Below, one piece after another: positions 11,588 to 47,930 of a stretch of DNA of 64,000 bases. The translations under genes and the position numbers were made by a program. How positions within the stretch are numbered: position 1 is the stretch's first letter; each line of letters opens with the position of its first letter. The DNA comes from Eublepharis macularius (Eukaryota; Chordata; Lepidosauria; Squamata; Eublepharidae). The notes beneath the pieces were generated by a model, which had not been told where the DNA came from, did no database searches, and saw only the letters and a program-made list of their open reading frames with translations. The stretch covers positions 30,935,232 to 30,999,231 of the forward strand of contig NC_072794.1 of NCBI RefSeq assembly GCF_028583425.1, written 5' to 3'.

Positions 11588-12156
11588 CCTTTCTTCCCCA
11601 TCCTTTCAGCTGTGCAACCTCTAGAAGATACAGTAGATGTCAAAAGAACACAGGCAGCAAACAGAAAAATCCAAACTATTTGAAGTTACACACAGCGGGT
11701 TGGATCCTGCAGATCTCTGTTCCACTAGCGATGGCGCTTGCCTCAGGAATTCTTCTTGCAGGAGAGGAGAGCACCACCACTCGCTGAACAGATGACGGCA
11801 ATCCAGCCCTGCGTTTTTTCCTCTAATATTTCAGATCAACTCCCGTACCATAGCTGACCCTTTGCAGGTAACAATAGAGATTTCAATACAAAACGCAATT
11901 ATGACTTGAAATACTGCAGCATGGAAGGTGACGTACAAGCTATTTTAACCTTTTTTAAATAAACAAAATCATATAAATAAACACCTCAAGAACAGAGGGA
12001 TTTCGCTCTGTCCCTCTTATTGCAACTAAGTCCTGCAGTTTGAGAGAATTCAATGTGAAGGGGAGAGAAAACCCACGGGGTGAGAGGGAAAGCTTTGTGT
12101 CAATATTTACAGTCCATACAAGGAGCATCGTAACATCTTGGACCTCCAAGGGAATC

Positions 12157-36535
<24,379 letters not shown>

Positions 36536-36753
36536 GGCCTGCAAAGAGAATCAAGGTTCCCGAGATTCAGTGGAGAGACTCTGCACACAATTGTTTTTCT
36601 GACACTGACTCAGAAGTGATTTATGGCACATCCACATGGAGCTTTTGAAAAGGATCAGATGTATGCTGAATGCCGAACCCAACCCCTCTCCATCAGAAGT
36701 CCTCCACCTGTTTGTAACAGACCACCAAATACAGTTAAACTCTGTTCACATGT

Positions 36754-36773
36754 TACACACACACACACACACC
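36754..36773. repeat. (CA)n microsatellite
   Basis: About nine CA units in UAP1 intron 1. Confidence 0.85.
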
Positions 36774-36890
36774 CTGCATGCATGTAAGTAGACCTCTTCA
36801 TAAGAAAGAGCCAGTGCACGTCCACTTTACAAATGAAACCGGGGACCAGTACCAGGGGAATACATAGGAAGAGCCTTGTTGAGTTTTGCC

Positions 36891-36945
36891 CTACTTTCTA
36901 ATGCTCTCTTTCTACTTTCTAATGCTCTACTTTCTAATGCTCTCT
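36891..36945. repeat. short tandem repeat (ctactttctaatgctct)n
   Basis: Three copies of a roughly 17-20 bp unit in the first UAP1 intron, about 350 bases upstream of exon 2 on the minus strand. Confidence 0.85.
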
Positions 36946-37439
36946 GTTGACCACAATTGGCACCATCTGCCCCCAGGGTATCGAGCTTCAGCAATCATGC
37001 AAATAAGTTGAGTCATGCCCCCTTCCACATTGATAAGGCAGATCATTACATATACATTGACAATGCTTAAAGATACAGCGCCACTACTCTCTCCGAAGAG
37101 CAAGGGAGTAAACATCATAGCCCCAATGTTGAGACGTTGAGTGGAGACTACAGGCGATCTGTCTGCTGCAGTGACTCCCATCTCACTCCACTTATTGAAA
37201 TCCTGACAATGCTAATTACCTGCTAGGAAATAACAAGACTCCCTTCCTCTTCAACAGTGGACCACCACTACCTAAACTGACCACACTAATTTGGTGAGGT
37301 GCTTAGTGGTGGTAGACAGGAATTCCACTCAGAGCAGTTTTGGGGGTTAATTTGTATGCTGAAGCAGATTTCCAATCTACAAGCAAAACTTGCGCAAGAG
37401 TTCCCCCCAAACTACCAGTCCAGATCATAAGCATATCCA

Positions 37440-37680
37440 TTCTATTTATTTATTTATATCATTTATAGTCTGCCTTCTCACTGAGACTCAAGGCAGATTA
37501 CAGTGTGAGATTAGTACAGTCAATATCAAGAACATTTCCATAAAAAAGTGCCATAGGGTAAATAGACACAAGTTCACAAAGACACAGCAATTTTTTGTCT
37601 ACTGTCCCATCACCTCACTAGGATGGGCACACACAGCTGACCCTAAGCAAAGTTGGTTTAACCCAAAGGTACCCTTATGA
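37440..37680 (-). repeat. interspersed repeat, family unassigned, copy 2
   Basis: tctatttatttatttatatc, atttatagtctgccttctca and ctgagactcaaggcagatta match 3,790-4,115 and identify a dispersed family with a T-rich left end. Confidence 0.55.
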
Positions 37681-38689
37681 CAGGTTTCCTTATTCAGTCC
37701 TGCCCATCCCTTGATTAACTTTCCCTTTCAAATGCCAGTGATAAACAATATTTGACCCACTGGTATTGTAAACTTCTGTAACAGATGTATAACTTTTTAA
37801 CATATGTTTTGATTTTTTATAAAGATAAAGTTCACCCCGCTTTAAAGGTTTGATTAAAAAGGAAAAACGGGGAAAAGTTCAGTACAGATGCTTTGCAACA
37901 CACTTCAGTCTGATTCTTATCTCTCTTCCGGCATGCTTACTTGGGGCAAAGAGACACCACTTGGTTAAATATAGAACGAGGAAGATTACAGTTATTCCTG
38001 ATTACTCCAGAGATTAGTGTACAGCAATAAGGGTGTGATTTGTGTAAGTGCGCCGAGAAATCGCTCCAGAGAGAATCCAGTAAACCAGCTTGAAAAACTT
38101 GCACACGTATAACCACAAGCATGTGCTGGAACAGCCTCACAGCCCAGCCTTAGGCAAAATATCTTGAACAGGACTGCAACTTTATAATACAATCCTAGGC
38201 ATGCTTACTCAAGAGACAGAACGTACTGAATTCACCAGGGTTTACTCTCAAGCAAGTGAACACAGGATTGCCGCCTTCATCCTCTAGCCATGGCCAACGA
38301 CAAGAAAAGCCTCACCCTAACCTAGGCATAGCAGACACAACGCATGGAATAAGAGAGCGCATGTTAAAAGCACATGTTCCTTTAAACTGCAAACGCATCG
38401 CGCCCATCCTGCTCCTCCTGGAAGTGCCACATGTGCCAATACAAACATTAACAAGACTGTCCAGCCCATTAAAATGGGGTTGCCAAAATGTACTGACTTT
38501 CATACACTACCAACAAATTAAAAGTTGTATGGCCCTAGGTGCTGATACAGAAAACGATTATTATATGCACTCTGGGTTTTTTCCTCGCAAGCCTGCCAAC
38601 CTGGTGTTTTAGAAAAGCCAAATAAAACCTACATTTGCCCATTTTCTTTCCACATTTGCCCCTTTACTCGCCCCCAGTTGAAGGGAAAA

Positions 38690-39170
38690 TTCCCTCAGGC
38701 TTGCCAGGAGGAGGAGGCGGCAAGGTCCCGCTCACTCACCTCTCCCTCCCCGCAGTGTCCAGTACAGGCGACGCTCCCCCCTCGGCCAGCAAACCCACTC
38801 TGCCTTTTCTGCTTCCTCCCACCCCAGAGCCATCTACAGCCCCTGGCCAAGACCCGCCTCCCGTCGTTCACGATGACCAATAGCGGCACAGCGGGCGGGA
38901 CCCGGACGCCCCGAGCCGTTTTCTCCCTCCTCAAGGGTGAGAGCATGCGCTGGAGGGCGGCTCATGCCACCGTCCGAGCCACGCAACGCGATTAGCTTGG
39001 TGCCGAGAGAGGAGGCGGGCCTGAGAAGAAAGGCGCGTGGCAAAGAGGAGGGGCCGGGCAAGGCACCGGAAGCGACGCGCGGGCAGAGACGCGACGGAGG
39101 GTGCTGCTGCTGTTGTTATAGCAACGGCGCTTGCGTCATTGCGACGATCGGGTTTCTTTCATCGCGCCGT
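38690..39170. promoter_or_regulatory. UAP1: CpG-rich promoter region of UAP1
   Basis: CpG dinucleotides are dense here and rare on either side, the mark of a vertebrate housekeeping promoter. A CCAAT box lies at 38,878-38,882. A tgcgtcattgcgacg block near 39,133 resembles a CRE/ATF site. Placement upstream of the first UAP1 coding exon on the minus strand makes it the UAP1 promoter. No gene is seen on the other side within 10 kb. Confidence 0.7.
38740..38950 (-). other. UAP1: inferred non-coding exon 1 of UAP1
   Basis: On the minus strand the sequence cggggagggagag is followed at 38,739 by the perfect donor GTGAGT. Since coding exon 2 begins with an acceptor three bases before the ATG, a spliced 5' UTR exon is needed, and this donor inside the CpG island is the best candidate. 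The 5' end is only approximate. Confidence 0.5.
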
Positions 39171-39244
39171 GTGATCCCTTTCGGAGGGCCCGCTGGAATG
39201 CCATGAAGGAGCGAGCGATTTAAAAATCTTCCTCGGGCTAAATG

Positions 39245-39400
39245 AAACAGTAGTCCAGTGGCATCGGAAAGGCTAACAATTTATACCAATTTATTCTTCG
39301 TATCTGAAGAAGCGAGATTTGAGTCTTGAAAGCTTAGTCTTTGAAAATCTGGTTGGTCTCTGAAGTGCCACTTGGACTCAAATCCATTTTATTCCTTCGT
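39245..39400. repeat. fold-back repeat copy
   Basis: Left arm gtagtccagtggcatcggaa and aggctaac, right arm tggttggtctctgaagtgcc and acttggactcaaatcc, with a gcgagatttgag loop. Diverged member of the 46.7-kb family. Confidence 0.5.
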
Positions 39401-39449
39401 CGGTCGGAGCTGGTGCGTTTCTAAAACGAGTCACTCTGGAATAAAATTT

Positions 39450-39556
39450 GGTAGACTAACAATGCAATCATAAACAGACTTGCACTCTTCTAAGTCCATT
39501 GAAATCAAGTTTGTTTATAAGGGTGTAACTTTGTTTAGGATTGCACTGTAAACTGT
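39450..39556. repeat. palindromic 'gattgcactgta' repeat
   Basis: cttctaagtccattgaaatc is followed by ataagggtgtaactttgttt and aggattgcactgt, the inverted partner of aatgcaatcataaacagact. Related copies are at 47,825-47,930 and, in one-arm form, near 38,190 and 45,255. Fold-back type, class unknown. Confidence 0.5.
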
Positions 39557-40536
39557 TACTGCAATCCTGTTTTACTTCGCTCCTACAGACTAACAGGACT
39601 AATCTGGACGTTTCATCAGGTTAAACGTTGGGGAAGGAGGGCCCAAATGAATCTTTTAAAAATTAACTTGGGGAATTCACTGCTACAATATGGGATGTTG
39701 GGGGTGGGTTTGAACTGTGTGTGTGTGGGGGTTATTAGCCATGATGGGGGAATCTGGCTCAGAGGAAAATGCCTTGGATAGTCAAATGCTGAGGAACAAC
39801 CAGCAGGGTGTGGCAGTTGTTGGTGGGCCCTGCTTCTGGCCTACTTCCCTGTGGCTACTTTTGGAACCAGGGTGTTCCAGCAGACGGTCAGGTGCCTCAT
39901 GGCTATTCATGTCTGGCCATTCTGATCTGCCTCTAAACACTGTTTAGAACACATAGGCCCACCCCTCATAAGGCAGATAACTGTACTAAAGAAGCTGGTG
40001 GTAGTTCTGGCATGTGCAGACTGGGAGAAGAGGTCCTGGTTCCTAGAAGCAACAGAACATGATAGAGTTCAGAAGTGGTGGACTAGGCTATAGGCACTGC
40101 AGGGAGAGAGGACCAGCATTCATCCTCTAAAAACATCTGCAGAAAAAAGAAAAAAGTAATTTTATCACAGCGGAAGACTAGCTCTTACAAGCTGTGCTGG
40201 CTTTTTGCTTAAAGAGAAAAATACAATTCTTCCTCTGCAGTCCAAAGTCCATTCTACCAGCCCGGCACTCTGCCTTCTCTCTACCACCATATCCAACCAC
40301 ATGTGTAAACCAGCCATGCTTTTAGGCCAAGCACCACCTTTAAAGACAACAGAAGCAAGATTGACTTACACTGTGCAATCTGCTTTGCATCTCAGTGAGA
40401 AAGGCAATTTAACAATGTCTTTTACTACTCCCATCAAAATTAGCCTTTTCCCTATCTTCCTCCAGTTCTAGGATCTCTTTTTGACCTTCTAAATTAACTG
40501 CTTTCCAAAGCAGATTAAAAGGACAACTGTTGTTGG

Positions 40537-40755
40537 TAGGGTTGCCAACTCTGGGTTGGGAAATTCCTGGGGATTTGGGGGTGGAGCCTTAGGAAGGCAA
40601 GGTTTGAGGAGGGGGACACACCTCAGTTTTGTATAATACCATAGAGTCCACCCTCCAAAGCAGTCATTTTCTCCAGGGGAACTAAGCTCTGAAATCTGGA
40701 AATCAGTTGTAATCCCAAGAAATCTCCAGGTACCACTTGAAAGTTGGCAACCCTA
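40537..40755 (+). mobile_element. hAT-type MITE, 'tagggttgccaact' family, complete
   Basis: 219 bp with terminal inverted repeats tagggttgccaact and (reversed) agttggcaaccct plus a. The flanks are gttgttgg (40,529-40,536) and gttattgg (40,756-40,763), an 8-bp target duplication with one difference. Inside are cctggggatttgggggtgga, ccatagagtccaccctccaa and cattttctccaggggaacta. This is the reference copy for the pieces at 4.5-4.9, 5.5 and 5.8 kb. Confidence 0.85.
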
Positions 40756-41083
40756 GTTATTGGCTTATTAGAAACAACAACAATGGTACAGTTGCTGCCA
40801 GGCATCCTCTCTCTCTTTCTCTCTCTCTCTCTGTGTATGTTCATATTGCTTTGGGATCCCCCCCCCTCATGAATCTCCTCAGCTACCTGAAATAGTGTGT
40901 AGATGGATCGTGCCAGCAATTCTGTTTCAGTTCAATTTCCTTAGGTCTGTTTTTTCACTGAGGTGGCAAACCTGGACCTTGCACCTAGTACTTTAGATGT
41001 GTGTGTGTGGGGGGGGATCACATGCTAGAACACACCTTCATACCAAAAAAAATTTCTCCGGCAAAGCATAGTAGAGATAACAT

Positions 41084-41172
41084 CATTCCTCTCAGAATAA
41101 AGTTATGTCCCCCAAATCTGAGCAGCAGGGCCTTACAGATCCCCACTGAAATAGTATTTTGTGGGTAAAACG
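41084..41172. repeat. direct repeat with 42,406-42,495, copy 1
   Basis: cattcctctcagaataaagt, ctgagcagcagggccttac and cccactgaaatagtattttg are repeated 1.3 kb downstream in the same orientation with about a tenth of bases changed by eye. Family unknown. Confidence 0.6.
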
Positions 41173-42209
41173 GTTGTTTCCTCCCCAACATGCTAATTTT
41201 CTTCATGTAGAGATTTCATTGTTGTATGAAGGAGTATTCCTGCATGCAACCTCCTATCACACCTCACAGTCTGATGTGCGTGAAAGACTTTGATGAGATT
41301 AGGTGCAGTTGCTACCACAAGATTGAGATATGTTGTCCAAGCGTGGGAGCAGGGCAGATCTTTTAGCCCTAGGTGAGAGAGATTTTAAATTTGGCACCTT
41401 GAAATGATGGTACAGATTACAGTGAGCAAAGATTGAAGGCTTCCTCCAATAGAAGAGTCACTTAAGATGGAGGAAGTCTCCTTAAACTGGATCTACAACA
41501 ATACAATTAACCACTGAGGTTGACAGAAGAAAATAAAACCCACACCATCAAGAGAGGCTGTTGTTAGAATAAAATTCTAAAATAAAACAAACCTACTCCA
41601 AAAAGTAGAGTAGCACTTGGAGAAAAAATGTATTGTGGCAAAGTTTCTATAGATTAAAGCCTTCTTTGTCACAGATGTGATGCATCAATAGATTAAACAC
41701 AGCTATGCCTCTGGAAAAGTAACATTTTTAAAAATGTTCTAGTTGTGTTTAGAGCTGCTGCTACAAACACAAACAGGAGTAAATCCACAAAACAAGAAAC
41801 GAGCTATGTGACATTGCTGATGGGATCAGTTCTCTCACCCCTTCTAGCCCACACCCCCACCACACAAGAAAAAAAGACTTAGCCAAAAGGGGGTCAAACA
41901 AGAAACGAAGAAAGCAAACCTTTAAAAAGCAGCTTTGAAAATGCAAGTCTAACAGACTTGGTAAGGCAAAAGCTTTCATGGACCACTTCAGATACCTTGT
42001 TACTTGCAGACTCCAGTGCAACATTCTGCTACAATAAATCTATTCAAATCTTTAAGGCATCAGAGGACTCCACTTTGGTCCCTCACTACTGACAAATATG
42101 GCTACACCTCTGGAAGAAAGCAAACTGACTTTCAATAGAATGAAGCAGACCTCACGGAGACACAATAAAGGAGAAAACAACTAAGGCAAACCAAACAGTC
42201 ATAAAATTA

Positions 42210-42300
42210 GCAGAGGAGTTAGCTGTGTTAGTCTGTGGTAGCAAAATCAAAAAGAGTCTAGCACCTTTAAGACTAACCAATTTTATTGTAGCATAAGCTA
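42210..42300. repeat. fold-back repeat, left arm
   Basis: gtgttagtctgtggtagcaa, aatcaaaaagagtctagcac, ctttaagactaaccaatttt and attgtagcataagct, the reverse complement of 33,125-33,225. Confidence 0.6.
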
Positions 42301-42405
42301 CAGAGGTGGAAACAGAGCAGAGTTGGAAACTAAATTTAGAAAGCCCACTAATTGAAGGATAAAACCATATTCAGTATTACTTCATAATCAAGGAAGCTGG
42401 TAGTT

Positions 42406-42495
42406 CATTCCTTTCAGAATAAAGTTCCGTCTCCCAAATTTGAGCAGCAGCGCCTTACCCCACTGAAATGGTATTTTGTGGGAAGGGTGGCTGTT
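42406..42495. repeat. direct repeat with 41,084-41,172, copy 2
   Basis: cattcctttcagaataaagt, ttgagcagcagcgccttacc and actgaaatggtattttgtgg. See copy 1. Confidence 0.6.
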
Positions 42496-43619
42496 TTGCA
42501 ACATGGCTGGTGGAAGAAATCTTTGGGGAATCTAGAAGCTTGCAGAAGCAGGCAGTTGTTCTACAGGGCTTCCTAGGCACAGCCAAAATTCCTTGGGGCA
42601 CAACTTGTCTAGCTAGCCTGTGAAATACCATGTATGTTGACGGAGCTGTATGAAGGATGGGGCAGGTTCTGTTTTCAAAAAGAGAGATACGTGCACACAC
42701 ACACACACGTCTGTGCACTAAGATACCAGGCAGCTAATTAGAGAGACACTTGAAGTGCTTACTGTTTAAAATGTTCAATTCTGTGTCAATATATAGGTTA
42801 TCATGGGCTTCTATCCAGTCAGTGACTATTCTTTTGTATAGGTCCATTCTTACATTTGCTATTTATTTATATTGATCAGGTGCAGTTGCTTAATGTAATA
42901 TGGATTCTACAGTAATAGTTGGGGAACCAATACAAGGAGCCGAATCGACAAGTTAAAAGAAAACTTGTGAGCCTCCCCTCATGTAGAAGCCACTGCCATA
43001 TGTGTTTTGTTAACAAGGATCTGCAGCACGAAGTTGCGGTCAGTTACTCATTTTGAAGGGAAAAAAACAAATCTGGCCGTCATGATTTTCACTACGAGTT
43101 GTCAGTGAGTTTGTTGTGGAAACCAGAGAGTAATATGCGTCAGCTTTGCACCACACCTCCTTCTGTGCTTGGATAGTGACTCTCCCCACTTGGAAGAGGA
43201 AAGGATTGCACCACTGGTTTTGGTAAGCTTTGAGGAGGAAAGAGATTTGGGTAAACATGAGATTTCCGAGTTCTTGAGCTACAGGCCTCACCCCCAAAAC
43301 CAATAAGAAGAAAAGCTGATTGGATTTCAAAATGTGAGGAGGGCACTTCCCCCCTCTTGAAATAAATACCTCCAGCAATTACAGCATCTGGGAGAAAAGG
43401 CAGAAAAGTGAGCCTTGGCACCTTTCACTTCCAGACTGGAACTCCAGAACCATGCAAGTTCCTACATCTGAGCTATTTCTACTCATAGAATTGATTTAAA
43501 CACATAAAAAAGAAAGGACAGTATAAAAACAAGATATAGTTCAAACAACAGTATCAGCAATAAAATGCACTAACCATCTAAAGAATAAACTTTTAAGTAG
43601 TGCCAAAACTACTAACATC

Positions 43620-44725
43620 ACACAAATGTCTCTGGAGATGGCATTCCATAAACAAGCAACCATCCACCTAACCTCTGCATGCAAATAAGCCCCCCCCGCC
43701 CCCGATGTAATGATTTTAAGTAAATGTGTGCATGTGTCTTTAAATGCTTAGTGTGATAATAGGAGAAGAGTGGGGTGAAAGAGAGGGATGAGTGAGTGAT
43801 ATGATTAGTTGATGACTGAGAGTGTGGGTGGAGTGAATGCAGTTTTAGACTGAGAGTGGAGAAAGAACATTCAGTCAGGGAAAGATAGGCTAGCTCTGTG
43901 CTGCCTGAGCAGGTTTAAGCATTTCTGTGAAAAATATTCAGTCAAGAGAAAGCAGGCAAGCTGTGTGCAGCCTGAGTAAATTTAAGCAGTTCTGAGAGAA
44001 ATATTGAGTAAGGAAAAGAGAGGCGACCTGTGAGGTGCCTTAGCATGTTTAAGTATTACTGAGAGAAATATAACCTATGGAAACCTGATCTGAGTATGTT
44101 TGTGAAAGAACATTTAGTCAGGGAAAAGCAGGCAAACTGTGTGTGAAGCCTTAGAAGAGATCTGTGAATAAGTTTAAGTGAAGTAACTTTAAGAACCGAG
44201 AACTACTCTTATGAAACTGATACGCTTCTTAAAAAAATAAAAGTTTACTTTTTGTTATATCCCAGAGTATCTGTCATTGCAATATCCTATTCCTGTCCTC
44301 AGGGCCACATAGAACCACGAAGGAGCCTGACGCTTGGGCACGTTACTAAAGGGAAAATTTAAATAAAATATCTTGGAATATAATATTCCTGGTGGCAGTA
44401 ATCTACCCAAAGGGTGTAAGGGAAAGATTAAAAGCAAACTACCTAAGAGAAAGAAAGGGGTCATAAGAGTTGACTTTAAACAGGTGGGTTCATACTGGAC
44501 AAAGCAGTCTTCTAGGTACCCAAGTGTTTGGCCATTTAAAGCTTTTTAGGACAATTAGAACTTTGAATTTCACCCAGAAATAGATTGGATGTCTGTGAAG
44601 GTCCTAACAGAAATAATATACATTCAAATCCTAGCTAAACAATCTGGCTGCACTATTCTGTACCAGCTGACATTCCCCAAATAATCTTCAAAGGCAGCCC
44701 TGCATACTGCAGTTCCTTCTATTAC
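43620..44725 (+). mobile_element. CR1/L2-like LINE 3' fragment, split by an LTR
   Basis: Left piece: ctggagatggcattccataa, acaagcaaccatcc. Right piece from about 44,478: aggtgggttcatactggaca, cagtcttctaggtacccaag, tttaaagctttttaggacaa and ctgcactattctgtaccagc. Together these follow the order of the common squamate LINE-derived block (gtgtt..ccattt..agggcttt..aaggt..aatcg..ctgcag). The LTR at 43,706-44,468 lies between them. Confidence 0.45.
43706..44468 (+). mobile_element. solo LTR (family B), copy 2
   Basis: Aligns end to end with the LTR at 7,090-7,838: the start tgtaatgatttta, agagtgtgggtggagtgaat, gtgtgctgcctgagcaggtt-like repeat units, agaaccgagaactac, AATAAA and the 3' block acgaaggagcctgacgcttg. 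The number of internal repeat units differs from copy 1. No internal region is attached and no flanking duplication is evident. An old, broken copy inserted into a LINE fragment. Confidence 0.7.
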
Positions 44726-46642
44726 AGCGATAATACCAGAATGTGAGTGTGGTAAGGTTTTTTGACCAGGAGTGGCAACAGTTGGTGTAACAGCTCAAAT
44801 CACAGTTACTGTATATACACCTTTTCTCCATTTCTCCCCTACCCACTTCCATTCTGGCACACATTCAATTATCTGGCACCTACTCTATACACCTCTCTCT
44901 CCACTTCAGCCTCACATCTCAACCCACAAGCATCTATTTGATTATTTTTTTCTTCACCGTTTTAGCATAGCACTCTGTGATCTAGAATGTGACTTCACTG
45001 TTTTGCTTACCAAAGCAGCCCTCAAACTTTAATTTCAAGGGCCACCATTTCCTCCACACTAACAAATTAGTCCAGAATTGTGACAATTCATTCACTCAGT
45101 TTTAACAGAGGATCCAGATGATGTCACTGGCAACCCCTTACATTCCAGTGGTTCCCTTGTTGTCCTCCTTTTTAAAAGACCTGGTTTGTGGCGATTTAAA
45201 AGATATTTTATATATTTAACATAATTAAATTAAAATTATATTTCAATTTATTGAAATCGATCGGTTTAGATTGGAGTAACTCTGCTTAAGATTGCACTCT
45301 AAGTCTGGATTTTTACCTCACAGCCCAAACTCACTTAAAAATTATTATGGTGCTATTACAAAGTTAATTATAAAAATGAGCAACTGAAAACACTACTAAT
45401 GCCATCACCCTCCCATATGCCAATAATTTTATTCATTTGGGAATGCCACGGCCATGGAAAATATCTACTTGTAAACAAAGGAAAAATTGCAGGGTGAAGC
45501 AGAACATGTTGAATGGAACTTACTTTCAAGTAAGCTTTATTGCATTGTGTCCATATGGATGGGCTTTGCTGTTATTTTATGGGGAATACGGAGCTATAGA
45601 CGTGCTATGTGAAGCCCCAGTTGCAATTCTGCCAGCTGCTGATTGTAGAGTGACTGAGCAGCACAAAAGTGTCCTAACAAGGAAGCATTCCGCAACAGCC
45701 AGGTAGCAGAGTCTAATAGCAGAAAATCCCTTAACTGAAAATCCCTAAAATCACAGCACACTATCTTTTTCTAGGAGTCCTCAAGGGAAGCAAGCTGGCC
45801 ATTGCCCCACAATTAAGTCGCTTGTTCTCCAAAGATTTCAGAATCAGCCTGTAATATTAGGCAACACAAAGTGAGTTATCTGGCTTCCATCAGGGACGTG
45901 AAAGCAAGCAGGGGGCTTCTCAGGCTGCAAAGCTGCCCAGAGCCAGGTTTCCCAGATTATAGGATATGCTTGAATGGCTCTTGCACATTTTCCCCACAAT
46001 CGCTTCAATCCTGGACAGGTTCCCTCTAGTTCTTTAGCCCTGGGCACCTTAACGAGGAAGAAGCCCAATGCACCAGGTACCAACTGTTTAAAAGCAACAG
46101 CCACATATATTTCTAATACAGATCAGGAGCAGGATGCAGGGCTGAATGAGTTAACCATTGCATCCCCAACAGGCTTTTGTTAATTGAACCCCCACCCACC
46201 CTGGACCTCCCTTTTCAAAGAAAAAAAGGTATTCATCTTTTTTTTAAAGAGTTGTAACAGCAGGAGGAAGTTTTCCATTGACAAAGCTATGCAGAGGTTA
46301 AAGAATTAAACCCTCCTTCCCCAGCATGGCCCCCATTAGTTTTAAAAGATGCTGAGATCCAGTCGCTGGTCTCTCCACTGCTTTATTTGTGCTTACCAGC
46401 TGTGCTTACCCCCACTGACTACCCAAAAAGTTTAAAAATTAACTCATTCCATTACAGGTAGCACAGGAAGCCGATAGCCACAGCTATCCATGCCTTATGC
46501 CCCTTGCAAGAGATAGTTTACTGAGCAGGTACACCAAGATGGCACTCAGGTTACCGTGTGCATCAGTTAAGTAAAGGCAATTGACCAGCTCAGGGATCTC
46601 CTCCTCTCCTCCCTGTATCTGAAGAAGAGAGCGCCGACTCTC

Positions 46643-46732
46643 AAAATAGTAAAGAGTCCAGTAGCACCTTTAAGCTTATGCTACAGTAAAGTTGGTTAGT
46701 CTTAAAGGTGCCACTGGACGCTTTACTATTTT
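46643..46732. repeat. fold-back repeat with 30-bp arms
   Basis: The left arm 46,643-46,672 and right arm 46,703-46,732 are inverted copies differing at two positions (aaaatagtaaag, gtccagtagcacc against its reverse). The loop is about 30 bases. Flanks contain ctactacagactaacacggc, also found near 33,200. Confidence 0.8.
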
Positions 46733-47824
46733 GCTACTACAGACTAACACGGCTAACTCCTCTGGATCTCTGACTCTCGAAAGCTCATACCCTGAAAATA
46801 TTATTGGTTTCTAAGATGCTACTGGACTTAGATCCTGCTGTTCTATTACAGACCAACACCACTACCTACCTGAAGCCAGGAAGTGGCTTGTTTCTAATTG
46901 AACCTATGCCTGTTCTTCCAGAAATGGCCCTGACCTCCTTGAGACTTCATCCTACCATATGCCTCCTTTCTTCACTCTGGCACCTTATCAACCAAGTGTG
47001 CATATGTACATGTCCCTTCCTAATGCATTTCAAGTAGCATTTGGAGCTGCATTGGGAAGGGGAGGTGAAAAAGTCACACTGTGGGTGGAAGTCCCTTCTG
47101 TCCATGGAATCACTCTAGTGCATCCAAGCCATATTATGTCTGAATATCTGCCGCTCTTGACACTGTGAGATAATGAAATGAGGGGCAATAGACAGGGGGT
47201 GCAATATGTTTGAAAGAAATGGGGGAGTAACAAGGACTCACAATGTAAAGAACAGATGCTCCAGTCCCTGAGCTAAGCAGTATCTCATAATAAGCACCAT
47301 TATGTTTCGAATCACCACCTATGAAGACAATGGTTTTTCCTTAATATAAAAGCTGAAGTTGTCAGGAATGCAGAATTCTGCATCCACTACCAGATTCCTC
47401 ACATGCAGAAGACCAACAGCCCTGGTGGCCGTGGCTCTCGGCCACAGACAGCAAGAAGCCCCAGAAAGGCAGGCACGTGCTGAATGCCCACATCCGTCTC
47501 CAAGATTACAACACTGAAAAAATAGAAAACACACACAGCACATCACATTACACAGCATGTGGGCGAGACACAGCAGAATTTTGTTTCACCCAAGAATGAC
47601 CTCAAGCAGTGATCTCACAGTACTGGCTGGAACAGCACCACACCCAGTCTCTGGGAGGGTGTGGGGAGGGGGAGACAGTTTGTCAGCAATAAAATAGGCA
47701 GGATGCTAGTCAGAGGCATTTTCAACAAGATCTATGTTCCTAAGGGTATGGATTTAACATCTGTATTTTTTTCTGGTTACAAAATTATTCCAGTTGCATT
47801 CAGTGTCTTCGCCTATACATCAGC

Positions 47825-47930
47825 TCCTGTATCTATAGTGCATTCCTATAAACATTACACCCTTATAAGTCCATTGAAGTGAATGGGCTTAAAAGGGCGT
47901 CACTCTGCTTATGACTGCAGTGCCAGTGTT
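47825..47930. repeat. palindromic 'gattgcactgta' repeat, copy 2
   Basis: acattacacccttataagtc and cattgaagtgaatgggctta followed by aaagggcgtcactctgctta. The two sides are inverted around ccattgaagtgaatgg. Confidence 0.6.

Noticed and set aside
36754-36945. CRISPR-like short repeats
   Set aside because: These are a CA microsatellite and a 17-20 bp tandem repeat without spacers in a vertebrate intron. CRISPR is not expected here.
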